A stretch of 46,394 bases of DNA, taken from Micavibrio sp. GTDB lineage: Bacteria > Patescibacteriota > Minisyncoccia > Moranbacterales > GCA-2747515. The DNA lies in contig DYDB01000009.1 of NCBI GenBank assembly GCA_020718085.1, positions 1 to 46,394 on the forward strand, in the 5' to 3' direction. Shown here piece by piece: positions 7,795 through 16,143 of this stretch. The notes under the pieces were generated by a model, which searched no databases, was not told where the DNA came from, and saw only the letters and a program-made list of their open reading frames with translations. Position numbers and translations under genes: made by a program. Numbering within the stretch: position 1 is the stretch's first letter; each line of letters begins with the position of its first letter.

Positions 7795-9888
7795 ATGATC
7801 ACAGAAAAAACACCCCTTGCCGAACTGCCCCGCGTTTCCCTCACTCATGCCAAAAAGCTTGAGAAGCTTTCTATTTATACCGTCAAAGACCTCCTCATGC
7901 ATTTTCCCTCACGTTACGAAGATTTTGCCACAGTGTATCCGATTGCTGAAATTTCCGCGGATATGAATGCAACTATCATCGGTGAAATCTCCAATGTCAA
8001 AACAAATCATATCTACAAGCGACATCTTACCATCACATCTGCGACCATTTCCGATGCCTCCGGAAGTTTACCACTTATTTGGTTCAATCAATCATTTATC
8101 GAGAAATCACTCGCCGAAGGAAAAAAATATCGTGTAAGTGGTAAGGTGATCTACAATGAAAAAAGTGGTTTGCACTTTAGCGCACCAAATATTGAACGTG
8201 AGGAGCGCCTCCCTACAAGTACGGGGCGTCTCGTACCCACTTATCCAGAGACAGCAGGCATCACATCTAAATGGTTGCGATGGCAAATTGCCATGCTCAT
8301 GGAAAAAGCCGTTTTGCCCGACGAAACATTGCCATATAAAATTCTTTCCGAACTTTCCCTCCCAACGATAAAAACTGCGCTCAAACTCATTCATTTTCCC
8401 AAAACAATGGATGAAGCAACATATGCACACAAAAGATTCATTTTTGAAGAAATGCTCATCCTTCAACTCATCACACTTCGTACGCGTGCGCAACTCATGC
8501 GCGAAAAATCACAACCAATTCCCCTTGATGAAAAATTGATCCAAAAATTTGTTGTCTCTCTACCATTTGTACCAACCGATGCTCAAAGAAAGTGCGCTTT
8601 CCAAATTCTTACAGACATGTCCAAACAAACACCGATGAACCGTCTCTTAAATGGCGATGTGGGTGCAGGTAAAACCTTAGTTGCAGCGATTGCCGCATTA
8701 CAGTGCGCATCAGCCGGTCATCAAGTTGCAATTCTCGCTCCCACAGAAATTTTGGCACGACAACATTTTTCCACATTACTCACACTATTTGAAAAATATA
8801 ATTTTTCCATAGGACTTCTTACCGGTGCATATAAAATGCATGGTACACATCCTGCTCTTGCACAGGATATCACCAGACCACGCATACTTGACCAGATCAA
8901 AAAAGGTGAGATTCAGATCATCGTTGGTACACATGCGATCATTCAAGAAGATGTGAAATTCAAAGATTTGGCACTCATTATTATTGATGAACAACACCGC
9001 TTTGGTGTTGCACAACGCGCCAAATTATCACAAAAGAGCATTGAGAGCAATGATGGGAACAAAAGAAGTGTTCCTCATTTTCTTACAATGACCGCAACAC
9101 CTATTCCGCGCACATTTGCATTGGCACTTTTTGGCGATCTGCATGTATCGATCTTAGATGAAAAACCACTCCAACGAAAAGAGATCAAAACATCCATTGC
9201 CACACCAGACAAAAGAGACTTTGTTTATGCATTTATCAAAAAAGAGATTGCCGCTGGCAGACAGGCGTATATCATTCTTCCACTCGTCGAGGAATCGGAC
9301 GCACTCAAAGATATCAAGGCTGCAACAGAAGAATATGAGAGTCTCTCCCACACTGTTTTCACCGACTATACACTCGGGCTTATGCACGGACGTCTCAAAG
9401 CCAAAGAAAAAGAAAGACTCATGACGGATTTCAAAAATAAAAAAGTGGATATCCTCATTTCAACATCCGTTGTGGAAGTCGGTGTGGACGTACCAAATGC
9501 AACCGTAATGATCATCGAAAATGCCGAACGATTCGGACTCTCGCAACTTCATCAATTTCGCGGACGCATTGGCCGTGGCGCACACCAATCTTATTGCTTT
9601 TTGTTTTCCGAACAATTTTATAGCCAAAGATTGAAGGCTCTTGAACGATTTACAGACGGATTTAAACTTGCAGAGATCGATCTCAAATTACGCGGACCGG
9701 GAGAATTCCTCGGATCACAACAAAGTGGACTGCCGGATGGTGCGATGCAAAATATTTCAAATATCAAACTCGTCAATCTCACAAGAAAGTACGCTAAGGA
9801 GATCCTCATCTCGGACCCTCTATTCAAAAAACACCCACAATTACACGATACCGTCGATCGATATTACACGAACATTCACATGGAGTGA
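7795..9888 (+). CDS. recG: ATP-dependent DNA helicase RecG
   Basis: RecG remodels stalled replication forks and Holliday junctions. The 697 residues match the family's usual length. Order: N-terminal wedge/OB region (about 50-135); Walker A GDVGAGKT (287-294); motif II DEQH; motif III TMTATPIPRT; motif V around ISTSVVEVGVDVPNA; motif VI QFRGRIGRG; and the C-terminal RecG segment (LKLRGPGEFLGSQQSG). The start ATG lies in an AT-rich stretch with no ribosome site. The 3' end overlaps the convergent glycosyltransferase gene by 13 bp. Confidence 0.97.
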   Translation: MITEKTPLAELPRVSLTHAKKLEKLSIYTVKDLLMHFPSRYEDFATVYPIAEISADMNATIIGEISNVKTNHIYKRHLTITSATISDASGSLPLIWFNQSFIEKSLAEGKKYRVSGKVIYNEKSGLHFSAPNIEREERLPTSTGRLVPTYPETAGITSKWLRWQIAMLMEKAVLPDETLPYKILSELSLPTIKTALKLIHFPKTMDEATYAHKRFIFEEMLILQLITLRTRAQLMREKSQPIPLDEKLIQKFVVSLPFVPTDAQRKCAFQILTDMSKQTPMNRLLNGDVGAGKTLVAAIAALQCASAGHQVAILAPTEILARQHFSTLLTLFEKYNFSIGLLTGAYKMHGTHPALAQDITRPRILDQIKKGEIQIIVGTHAIIQEDVKFKDLALIIIDEQHRFGVAQRAKLSQKSIESNDGNKRSVPHFLTMTATPIPRTFALALFGDLHVSILDEKPLQRKEIKTSIATPDKRDFVYAFIKKEIAAGRQAYIILPLVEESDALKDIKAATEEYESLSHTVFTDYTLGLMHGRLKAKEKERLMTDFKNKKVDILISTSVVEVGVDVPNATVMIIENAERFGLSQLHQFRGRIGRGAHQSYCFLFSEQFYSQRLKALERFTDGFKLAEIDLKLRGPGEFLGSQQSGLPDGAMQNISNIKLVNLTRKYAKEILISDPLFKKHPQLHDTVDRYYTNIHME

Positions 9889-11060
9889 TATTGTGCGATC
9901 ACGTCATAGTACACAGAGAGAAGTTTTTGTGTACAAACTTTAGACGTGTATTTTTCTCTTGCAATACGTAAAGCGTTTTGACTCATGGATGCACGCATTC
10001 GTTCATCATCGATCATTTTTTGCATTGCCTCTACAAAGCTGTAATCCTCTACTGTTTTTAATCCATTGACCCCATGTTCAATTAAATCCCCCACACCATT
10101 TACACCAACGGCAACGATCGGTTTTCCTATATACATATTTTCCGTCACAATTGTCCCCTGCGTCTCTGATGTGGATGCATACACAAATAGATCACCAGCA
10201 TCCAAATAATTTTTTACCTCATCACGCGCAACAACACCTGCAAAGATCACTTGATCGATCACTTTTTTTTGTATAAAAATATTTTTCATATCATCAAGTA
10301 AATCCCCTTCCCCTGCACAAAGAAATTTTACATGTAGATTTTTTTGTAAAATTTCTGCAACACTTTGGGCCAAAAAGATCACATTTTTTTCCTCTGTTAA
10401 ACGCGACACTGTCACAAGTACGATTTCTTCATTTTTAATATGATATTTTTTTCTGATCTTTTCTCCTTGAGGATACACAAAGATCTTCTCATCAACTCCT
10501 GACGGAACGATACTGATACGATCATGTGTAACACCAAATTTTTTCACTGCACGCTGAATTGTCTGAGTTGGCACAACCACATGATCACAATCATCTGCAT
10601 AGGATACCGCATTGTGCACTGCAACTTTGCCAGACATGTGCTGTGGCATAAAAGGCATGTAGTGCGTGTATTGATCATAGAGCGTGTGCCACGTAAATAT
10701 AAGTGGCACATTTTTCTTTTTTGCCCATCTTTTTGCCGTTGACCCCAAAAGGTTCGGGTGTTGTGCATGCACAATATCAATATGCAAGTCTTCTAAAATG
10801 GCATCAATTCTTGGCGCATATGGCACAACCAAAGAAAAATCCACCTTCGTCGGCACATCAATTGATGGATATCGAAAGATATTTTTTTCATTTATTTTAA
10901 CTGTCCCGCCTTTCCACTGTGGTGCAAAAACATACACTGTATGACCGCCTTCGATCAACTCTTGTCGAAAGCTTTCTATAGATGCACTGACACCATATGG
11001 ATTGGGAAGATAGTTGTTCGTAAAGATCGCTATGTGCAATTTCCCCGCCATTTCTCCCAT
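9876..11060 (-). CDS. GT-B glycosyltransferase, family GT4-like
   Basis: The 394-residue enzyme probably transfers a sugar from a nucleotide-sugar donor to a lipid or surface acceptor at the inner face of the membrane. It has the N-terminal GT4 pattern TNNYLPNPYGVSASIESF, a FTWHTLYD segment, a central SRLTEEKN motif starting the donor-binding domain, and the E-x7-E-like signature SETQGTIVTENMYIGKPIVAV. The sequence resembles the diacylglycerol- or phosphatidylinositol-linked GT4 group, but the acceptor cannot be told. An alternative start three codons in (MAGKLHIA, 11051) is equally possible. It lies 27 bp downstream of the alpha/beta hydrolase on the same strand. Confidence 0.88.
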   Translation of the reverse strand: MGEMAGKLHIAIFTNNYLPNPYGVSASIESFRQELIEGGHTVYVFAPQWKGGTVKINEKNIFRYPSIDVPTKVDFSLVVPYAPRIDAILEDLHIDIVHAQHPNLLGSTAKRWAKKKNVPLIFTWHTLYDQYTHYMPFMPQHMSGKVAVHNAVSYADDCDHVVVPTQTIQRAVKKFGVTHDRISIVPSGVDEKIFVYPQGEKIRKKYHIKNEEIVLVTVSRLTEEKNVIFLAQSVAEILQKNLHVKFLCAGEGDLLDDMKNIFIQKKVIDQVIFAGVVARDEVKNYLDAGDLFVYASTSETQGTIVTENMYIGKPIVAVGVNGVGDLIEHGVNGLKTVEDYSFVEAMQKMIDDERMRASMSQNALRIAREKYTSKVCTQKLLSVYYDVIAQYHSM

Positions 11061-11087
11061 AATAAAGAGCCTAGATAATTTATACTT

Positions 11088-11927
11088 CTATTGTTCTGAA
11101 CGTTTTACAAAACGTACCACATCTTGAAAAACATCTTTATGCTTACCATTCCCCATAAAATTATGACTTGCTTTTTTGATAAGTCGTTTTTCTTTAACTT
11201 GTGAACCGATCTTTTTGTAGATCTTGTAAATACTTTCGCGAGCAACAAGATGATCATGTGCCGGCTGAATAAGAAAGATCGGCTGTGTGATCTCCTCAAT
11301 ATCTTTCAAGGAATTTTTGATCGCCGCATAAGCCTCAAATGCACTACTCATCGGATATTTCTGATATGAGATAAGTTGTGTAATACTTGGCTGCGCTTGG
11401 ATACCTCGTGGATAATATTTTTTCTTATACGAGAAGATCCACTGTGTCATATGTGCCATCAAAATCCCTAATTTTTCATAGCGCATTTTATATGGCGTGC
11501 TCATCAAGATCAGTCCACTTACATCTGCATTTTTTTTTGCAACATGTAAAGCGAGATTGCCACCCATGGACATACCGCCCACATATACACGTGCATACTG
11601 TTTTCGTAGACGCTTATAGGCCTTATCCACATCCTCCACCCATTGTTCCCATGTGACATTTTCCAAATCCTGTGGACGCGTTCCGTGTCCTGACAAAAGC
11701 GGTGCATCAACAGCAATTCCTTCCGCTTGCAATTCTTCACCCAAAACACGCATTTCATAGGGCGTTGACGTCCATCCATGAATGAGCATGACACAAATAT
11801 CACGATCACCCTTAAAGTGAAACGGTTTATTGATCACGCTAATATCCTCATGATATCTCTGTAACATTGTCTCTGGAATTTTTTTGCGTTTGGCAATTTT
11901 ATGTAATTTCAATATATGTTCTGTCAT
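11088..11927 (-). CDS. Alpha/beta hydrolase, carboxylesterase-like
   Basis: 279 residues with the alpha/beta-hydrolase plan: oxyanion strand LIHGWTSTP near 48-56, a SGHGTRP turn, nucleophile elbow GMSMGG, a lid rich in Lys/Tyr, an acid segment QPAHDHLV and a late ASHNFM histidine. This is the layout of Est30-type carboxylesterases and monoglyceride lipases. The catalytic triad therefore appears complete (Ser in GMSMG, Asp in AHDH, His in SHNF). There is no signal peptide, so it is cytosolic. Substrate is unknown. It lies between dedA and a glycosyltransferase on one strand, which is compatible with lipid or envelope metabolism. Confidence 0.85.
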   Translation of the reverse strand: MTEHILKLHKIAKRKKIPETMLQRYHEDISVINKPFHFKGDRDICVMLIHGWTSTPYEMRVLGEELQAEGIAVDAPLLSGHGTRPQDLENVTWEQWVEDVDKAYKRLRKQYARVYVGGMSMGGNLALHVAKKNADVSGLILMSTPYKMRYEKLGILMAHMTQWIFSYKKKYYPRGIQAQPSITQLISYQKYPMSSAFEAYAAIKNSLKDIEEITQPIFLIQPAHDHLVARESIYKIYKKIGSQVKEKRLIKKASHNFMGNGKHKDVFQDVVRFVKRSEQ

Positions 11928-12015
11928 GTATCATTTTCAACACTAAACAAAAGGAGATTTTCCTTTCTTTCCTATTGTACCGCCATTTATCAATTTGGCA
12001 ATACAAACACATTTT

Positions 12016-12615
12016 TTAATTTTTCACAACGTCTGCAAAAATTTCGTCTGTTTCATGTTTCTTGAATATGTTGATCACTGTAAGCACAGCCATTGCAATA
12101 CCAAAAATGATCCACCCCGCATAGGAGATGTATTGTGCAATCTGTTCATACAGATAGCCAAAAAAATATCCCATGATCACCAAAAAACCACTCCACAAAA
12201 TTCCTCCAAAAAATGAGAATTTCACAAAACGTTTAAGTGGCATCTTTACAATTCCTGCGGTTACAAACGCAGCCCAACAAAGACCTGTCGTTGCTTTGAC
12301 CAAAAGCACCGTTTTTCCACCATGCAACACAAAAAACTTTTCCAATCGCAGAACCAATTTTCGTGTGATGCCGACATATTTACCGATATGACTTACAAAA
12401 GACATGCCCCATTTATACCCCACGCCATACAAAATCAAGTCTCCGATCAAGTCTCCAGCAATTGAAAGTGCGAAAATGATCCATATGTTAAAAAAACCGA
12501 GTGATGCCATAAAAGCTCCAACGATCGTTGCAATCGGTCCTTCCGCGATCATGAGCGGCAAAAGGATCACGTATCCATAATCTGAAAGAAACTGTATGAT
12601 TTGTTGTCCTTCCAT
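12016..12615 (-). CDS. DedA-family membrane protein
   Basis: 199 residues with 4-5 hydrophobic segments and the DedA/SNARE-associated plan: the early IAEGPIATIVGAFMASLGFF segment, the GDLIGDLILYGVGYKWG segment and a late amphipathic region around LCWAAFVTAGIVKMPLKRFV. The family is implicated in flipping lipid carriers such as undecaprenyl phosphate and in envelope homeostasis. The conserved Arg/Pro motif of classical DedA (FxRxxPxxR) is replaced here by VKATTGLCW, a notable deviation. A 12-bp palindrome lies upstream. Confidence 0.85.
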   Translation of the reverse strand: MEGQQIIQFLSDYGYVILLPLMIAEGPIATIVGAFMASLGFFNIWIIFALSIAGDLIGDLILYGVGYKWGMSFVSHIGKYVGITRKLVLRLEKFFVLHGGKTVLLVKATTGLCWAAFVTAGIVKMPLKRFVKFSFFGGILWSGFLVIMGYFFGYLYEQIAQYISYAGWIIFGIAMAVLTVINIFKKHETDEIFADVVKN

Positions 12616-12638
12616 AAAAAAATATTATTCACTATATC

Positions 12639-12650
12639 CTATCATGATAG
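12639..12650. promoter_or_regulatory. 12-bp perfect palindrome upstream of dedA
   Basis: CTATCATGATAG lies 24 bp upstream of the dedA ATG. It could be an operator site; no regulator is identified. Confidence 0.3.
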
Positions 12651-12695
12651 CATGTAAAATAATAAACCCTTCCACACACAAGGCTGGGAAGGGTT
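12650..12695 (-). terminator. Intrinsic terminator of the FN3 membrane-protein gene
   Basis: The 9-bp stem AACCCTTCC (12665-12673) / GGAAGGGTT (12687-12695) lies 16 bp past the stop and is followed on the minus strand by TTTATTATTTTA. Confidence 0.75.
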
Positions 12696-12710
12696 ATTAC
12701 TAGAGCTTTT

Positions 12711-14927
12711 CTATATCACAATGTCCTTACGCACAATCCCATCATTGACATGAATATCTCCTTGCTTTTCAAACTTTTCCCCACTGACAGGTTGCCCCTT
12801 TGCCTTCATTTTATATTGTCCATTATCTGCAATGAGATAGTATCTACCGATTGAATCAGTTACGGCAAAGCGGTGTTTTGCATCAGATTCCTTGTCATGC
12901 AAACTCACAACAGCAAAAGGGACCGGCTTGCCATTTAGTGTTTCGATCATACCGTACTTTTTCTTCTTGAAGAACAACTGATAGATAAATAAGATGATAT
13001 AAATACCCAAGACCACAAAGTTAAATGTTGTTGGATAAAAATACGTCACAAGAATTGTTGCTCCAAAACCAAACACATATACTGCCATGAAAAAATATTT
13101 TTTCACAACTGACAGCTTTGATTTATATTGCTTGATCTTTTTTTGTGAATATTCTTCCCAATTAATATTCAATGCTTTCATAGCAATGCTGGCAAGGATC
13201 ACATTGTCCGCACCGATCTCAAACACATCACCGTTATACAAGTGTCCATATAATTCGTCTTCCGCCACATCTTTGATCAATTCATAGTCTTTTTTGAAGA
13301 TATGCATCACATATTTTCCGGGACTTGCCAAGAATCCAAATCGTCCATCTTTATCAGAATATGTTGTTGCTAATTCCTTCCCTTCTTCATCAGTCAAAAG
13401 GATCTTTGCTGCTGGAATTGGCACACGTGTCACATTGTCAAATACCACACCCCAATTACGTTCCTCTTTACGACGCCCAATAATACCAAACAACTCTATA
13501 AATTTCAGGAAGATCGAACTGCTAAATGCTCCAGGCATTGCCGCAAAAAGTGGAACTGCCGAACCGGCAAGGGCCGCAATCGAACCTGCTGTTGCACCGA
13601 TAATTGCAGCTGTCTGAACTACACTCTTTCGTTCTTCCGGCATGATCGCTTCGCGTAATTCCTCTTTCTTTTTTTCTCTTTCTATTTCCGCTTCAGTTGC
13701 CGCAATATCCTCACCTGAAACAGTGCCTTCCGGACTTATGCTTGGACTGGGGTGCGGACCCCCGTCGCCACCATCTACTGTACACGGACCTTCATAATCC
13801 CCATGTCCCAAATGTGTATCAAGGGATGATCTTGTTATTGAAATTGTATTTCCATTGTGACACACATCAACCTTCTCCTCTTCCGTTGTGCCCAGCGTAT
13901 TTTCACTACGTGAACCAGAGAAATCACTGTAATTATCACTATCCTCCCATGCATGTTTCACACGAAAAGAATATGTTGTGCCGGGATCAAGCCCGTCAAC
14001 CTCCAATGTTACCGTTCCATCACCTCCAACATTTGCCGTATAATTTACTTCATATTTCTGCCCGGTCAATTCATTTGTCACTTCTACAACAAGATCAACC
14101 GTCTCACCAGAAAAATCACTTCCCACATTCACAACGAGATTCATTGAATTTTCAGTAATATCTCGAATATCCTCGATTGTTGGAGGATCCAGATCGGTTA
14201 CGATGGACTTCTCATTGGAATATCCACTCAAATTTCCCGTACCTTCGCGTCCATACCGCACACGAAAGGTGTATTCTGTTCCGGGATCAAGATCGTCAAT
14301 GCCCAATGCAACACTACTACTTGTAACATCTCGCGTCATTTGTACAGTATATGTATCTCCCGTCAATTCATTTTTTACCTCCACAATAAAATCCATCGTA
14401 CTTCCCACAAAAGAAGGATTCACTACAACATTCAATGTTGCTTCGCTCTTTGACACGCCATTAATGGAATCCAGCACCGGCGGATCGATCAACGTAACGG
14501 CATTGTGCGGATCAGAATCGGCACTGTAGACATTTTGTCCGTCCCGCGAGTAGCGCACTGTAAATTCATACTCTGTTCCGGGAATCAGTCCACTTACAGG
14601 CAGTGTCGTACGTGCACTTCCATTCACACCTTGGTCAAATGTTTGTGTCGTACTCTCACCGGTTGTAATATTTGTGATCGTTACAACAAGATCCACATTC
14701 GTATTTGCATGTACCGCACCCACCTCTACTACGAGATCTAATGACGCTGTTGTCACATTTTCGGAACGAATGATCGTTGGCGTTTCCGGAATATCATGCA
14801 TGGAATTATCTACCGTTACACTGATCGTTTGACCACTATCAGAGCTTGCGGCATAAACTGTTGCACACATGCCAAAGACACAAAAAATGATCAACAATAA
14901 AAACACTCTGTTGAAAAAAATTCTCAT
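12711..14927 (-). CDS. Membrane-anchored FN3-repeat protein with CarboxypepD-reg-like domains
   Basis: The start ATG at 14925-14927 begins a textbook signal peptide (MRIFFNRVFLLLIIFCVFGMCATVYAA); an upstream in-frame ATG at 15071 would precede the promoter and hide the signal, so it is rejected. The 738-residue product carries three FN3-like domains (about 50-148, 149-247, 248-346), each with a LDPGTxYxFRVR signature, then a short Cys/His motif (VCHNGN ... HLGHGDYEGPC: Cys356, His357, His372, His375, Cys382). An Ala/Gly-rich hydrophobic stretch follows (about 440-475), then a carboxypeptidase-regulatory-like beta domain, two membrane helices (about 610-655) and a second such beta domain at the C-terminus. 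The FN3 part should face outside. The role is probably adhesion or surface scaffolding. Confidence 0.88.
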   Translation of the reverse strand: MRIFFNRVFLLLIIFCVFGMCATVYAASSDSGQTISVTVDNSMHDIPETPTIIRSENVTTASLDLVVEVGAVHANTNVDLVVTITNITTGESTTQTFDQGVNGSARTTLPVSGLIPGTEYEFTVRYSRDGQNVYSADSDPHNAVTLIDPPVLDSINGVSKSEATLNVVVNPSFVGSTMDFIVEVKNELTGDTYTVQMTRDVTSSSVALGIDDLDPGTEYTFRVRYGREGTGNLSGYSNEKSIVTDLDPPTIEDIRDITENSMNLVVNVGSDFSGETVDLVVEVTNELTGQKYEVNYTANVGGDGTVTLEVDGLDPGTTYSFRVKHAWEDSDNYSDFSGSRSENTLGTTEEEKVDVCHNGNTISITRSSLDTHLGHGDYEGPCTVDGGDGGPHPSPSISPEGTVSGEDIAATEAEIEREKKKEELREAIMPEERKSVVQTAAIIGATAGSIAALAGSAVPLFAAMPGAFSSSIFLKFIELFGIIGRRKEERNWGVVFDNVTRVPIPAAKILLTDEEGKELATTYSDKDGRFGFLASPGKYVMHIFKKDYELIKDVAEDELYGHLYNGDVFEIGADNVILASIAMKALNINWEEYSQKKIKQYKSKLSVVKKYFFMAVYVFGFGATILVTYFYPTTFNFVVLGIYIILFIYQLFFKKKKYGMIETLNGKPVPFAVVSLHDKESDAKHRFAVTDSIGRYYLIADNGQYKMKAKGQPVSGEKFEKQGDIHVNDGIVRKDIVI

Positions 14928-14956
14928 ATTTTTTTGATTTATATATAGATATGCAC

Positions 14957-14986
14957 ATTGTACCATTTTTTTAAAAAATTGCACAA
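14957..14986 (-). promoter_or_regulatory. Extended -10 promoter for the FN3 membrane-protein gene
   Basis: On the minus strand TTGTGC (14981-14986), an 18-bp spacer ending in TGG, then TACAAT (14957-14962). The leader would be about 23 nt, which supports the 14927 start. Confidence 0.45.
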
Positions 14987-15050
14987 ATTCATACATATTT
15001 TGAAAAACATCAAAAATTGATATTGACTCATCACCTTCTATGACGCCAAA

Positions 15051-15236
15051 AAACCAAAAGACCTCGTCCATCTTGCGATGTCGAGATCTTTATTTGTAGC
15101 TCGTAGGGGAAATCTCACGCGCTCATGTTATCCATTCGCTTTTGAAACCATGCGGTTTCAATACTTCCTCTGCTGGAAAACATTGTTTTCCCGACCCCTT
15201 TCCTTGTTCGATTCCTTTGCATTGTGTACAAAACTA
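15051..15236 (-). repeat. tRNA-associated cassette 1 (tRNA-Glu)
   Basis: In tRNA sense the order is: an inverted copy of the tRNA-Glu T-arm (15206-15215 reads GTTCGATTCC on the plus strand, exactly the tRNA's own variant); hairpin b (GGAAAAC 15175-15181 / 15185-15191); the linker; hairpin a (TTGAAACC 15142-15149 / 15154-15161); then a direct copy of the tRNA 3' end plus the terminator downstream of it. The direct copy, 15051-15111, matches 15231-15291 at 60 of 61 bases, offset exactly 180 bp. The T-loop side of the copy has decayed. The core is shared with the two cassettes at 28473-28590 and 28760-28903. Confidence 0.8.
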
Positions 15237-15271
15237 AAAGACCTCGTCCATCTTGCGATGTCGAGATCTTT
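15232..15271 (-). terminator. tRNA-Glu terminator, duplicated at 15052-15091
   Basis: The minus strand reads AAAGATCTCG (complement of 15262-15271), an inner CATC-GCAA-GATG hairpin, then CGAGGTCTTTT (15237-15246) and a T-rich tail. An identical hairpin lies 180 bp further on, as part of the duplicated 3' end. Confidence 0.75.
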
Positions 15272-15276
15272 ATTTG

Positions 15277-15348
15277 TAGCTCGTAGGGGAATCGAACCCC
15301 TGTTACCAGGATGAAAACCTGGCGTCCTGACCACTAGACGAACGAGCC
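15277..15348 (-). tRNA. tRNA-Glu (TTC)
   Basis: It folds as a cloverleaf: acceptor GGCTCGT / ACGAGCT (first pair G-U), D-arm GTC/GAC, anticodon stem CCAGG/CCTGG with loop TTTTCAT giving anticodon TTC, T-stem AGGGG/CCCCT with loop TTCGATT, discriminator A. CCA is not encoded; the next bases are CAA. Confidence 0.93.
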
Positions 15349-15376
15349 AAAATGTCATTTTAAAACAGCAAAATCA

Positions 15377-15404
15377 ATTATACACAAAATTTTCAAAAAT
15401 GCAA
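15377..15404 (-). promoter_or_regulatory. Promoter of tRNA-Glu
   Basis: On the minus strand TTGCAT (15399-15404), 16-bp spacer, TATAAT (15377-15382), about 28 bp upstream of the tRNA 5' end. Confidence 0.65.
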
Positions 15405-15429
15405 TACTTCTCATCTCCTCTGTTAGATT

Positions 15430-16029
15430 TTACAACTTTTTCGATTTAAGCACAATCACAAGTAAGCGTTTTTTTGCGCGGCGAATGAGTGTTCCCACAC
15501 TGCTTACTGGTCTATCCAATACATCACTGATCTCTTTGTAAGATCGATCTTCAAAATATTTCATACGCAATACTTCTGCATATTGCGCAGGCAACTGTGC
15601 AAGTGCATCGCGCAGTGCATCACGTAATTCCACCTGAAACCATTCTTCCAACGCCATATTTGTACTGTCCGCAATGTCGTGCACTGCGCCACTTTCAACA
15701 TCATCAATCGAAACTGTCCTATTTGTATTACGACGATTCAACCAGTTCATTGTTTCATTGTGCGCAATGCGATACACCCACGATGAAAATTTTTTCTCCG
15801 TATCAAAAGTTGAAATATGGTTTAGTGCCTTAATAAAAACGATCTGCGTCAAATCTCGCGCTTCATCGGGATTCTTTACAAATCGCATAATATAACGAAA
15901 GATACGTTGTTCATATCGTGCAATGATGCAATCGAAAAAATCAACGTCACCACTTTGCACTTTTGTGATCACATCGTTATCTGGTGCTGTATCATAACAC
16001 ACTGTAATGTCCTTTTGAATCCTTTTCAT
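15430..16029 (-). CDS. ECF-type RNA polymerase sigma factor
   Basis: 199 residues with sigma region 2 (IIARYEQRIFRYIMRFVKNPDEARDLTQIVF, then a WVYRIAHNETMNWLNRR core-binding/-10 recognition segment) and region 4 (LPAQYAEVLRMKYFEDRSYKEISDVLDRPVSSVGTLIRRAKKRL, a helix-turn-helix for the -35). No region 1.1 or region 3 is present, as in ECF sigmas. The start at 16029 (MKRIQKDI) is preferred over an upstream ATG at 16089 because that extension would run into the terminator stem of the preceding gene. No obvious anti-sigma gene is adjacent, though the H-box-less ATPase upstream could be considered as a partner. Confidence 0.9.
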   Translation of the reverse strand: MKRIQKDITVCYDTAPDNDVITKVQSGDVDFFDCIIARYEQRIFRYIMRFVKNPDEARDLTQIVFIKALNHISTFDTEKKFSSWVYRIAHNETMNWLNRRNTNRTVSIDDVESGAVHDIADSTNMALEEWFQVELRDALRDALAQLPAQYAEVLRMKYFEDRSYKEISDVLDRPVSSVGTLIRRAKKRLLVIVLKSKKL

Positions 16030-16064
16030 ATGTATATATTTGTTGCATTCAGCATATATCATTT

Positions 16065-16123
16065 CAGTGTAAAAAACAAAAGCCGCCATGACATTATAAA
16101 AAACAATTATATGTCATGACGGC
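16065..16123 (-). terminator. Intrinsic terminator of the HATPase gene
   Basis: GCCGCCATGACAT (16082-16094) pairs with 16111-16123 with one mismatch. On the minus strand the stem is followed by TTTTGTTTTTTA. Confidence 0.8.
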
Positions 16124-16143
16124 AAGAAATATTTGTGATGTTA

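Noticed and set aside
5682-9888. Use of an alternative genetic code (UGA as Gly, as in some CPR lineages)
   Set aside because: TGA ends dus and recG at exactly the expected protein lengths, and no in-frame TGA occurs inside conserved genes.
14928-15071. N-terminal extension of the FN3 membrane protein
   Set aside because: It would place 48 residues before a perfect signal peptide and include the promoter region.
15097-15215. A second, degenerate tRNA gene between the two terminator copies
   Set aside because: Only the acceptor/T-arm end matches; no D-arm or anticodon arm can be drawn, and the core instead matches the other two cassettes.
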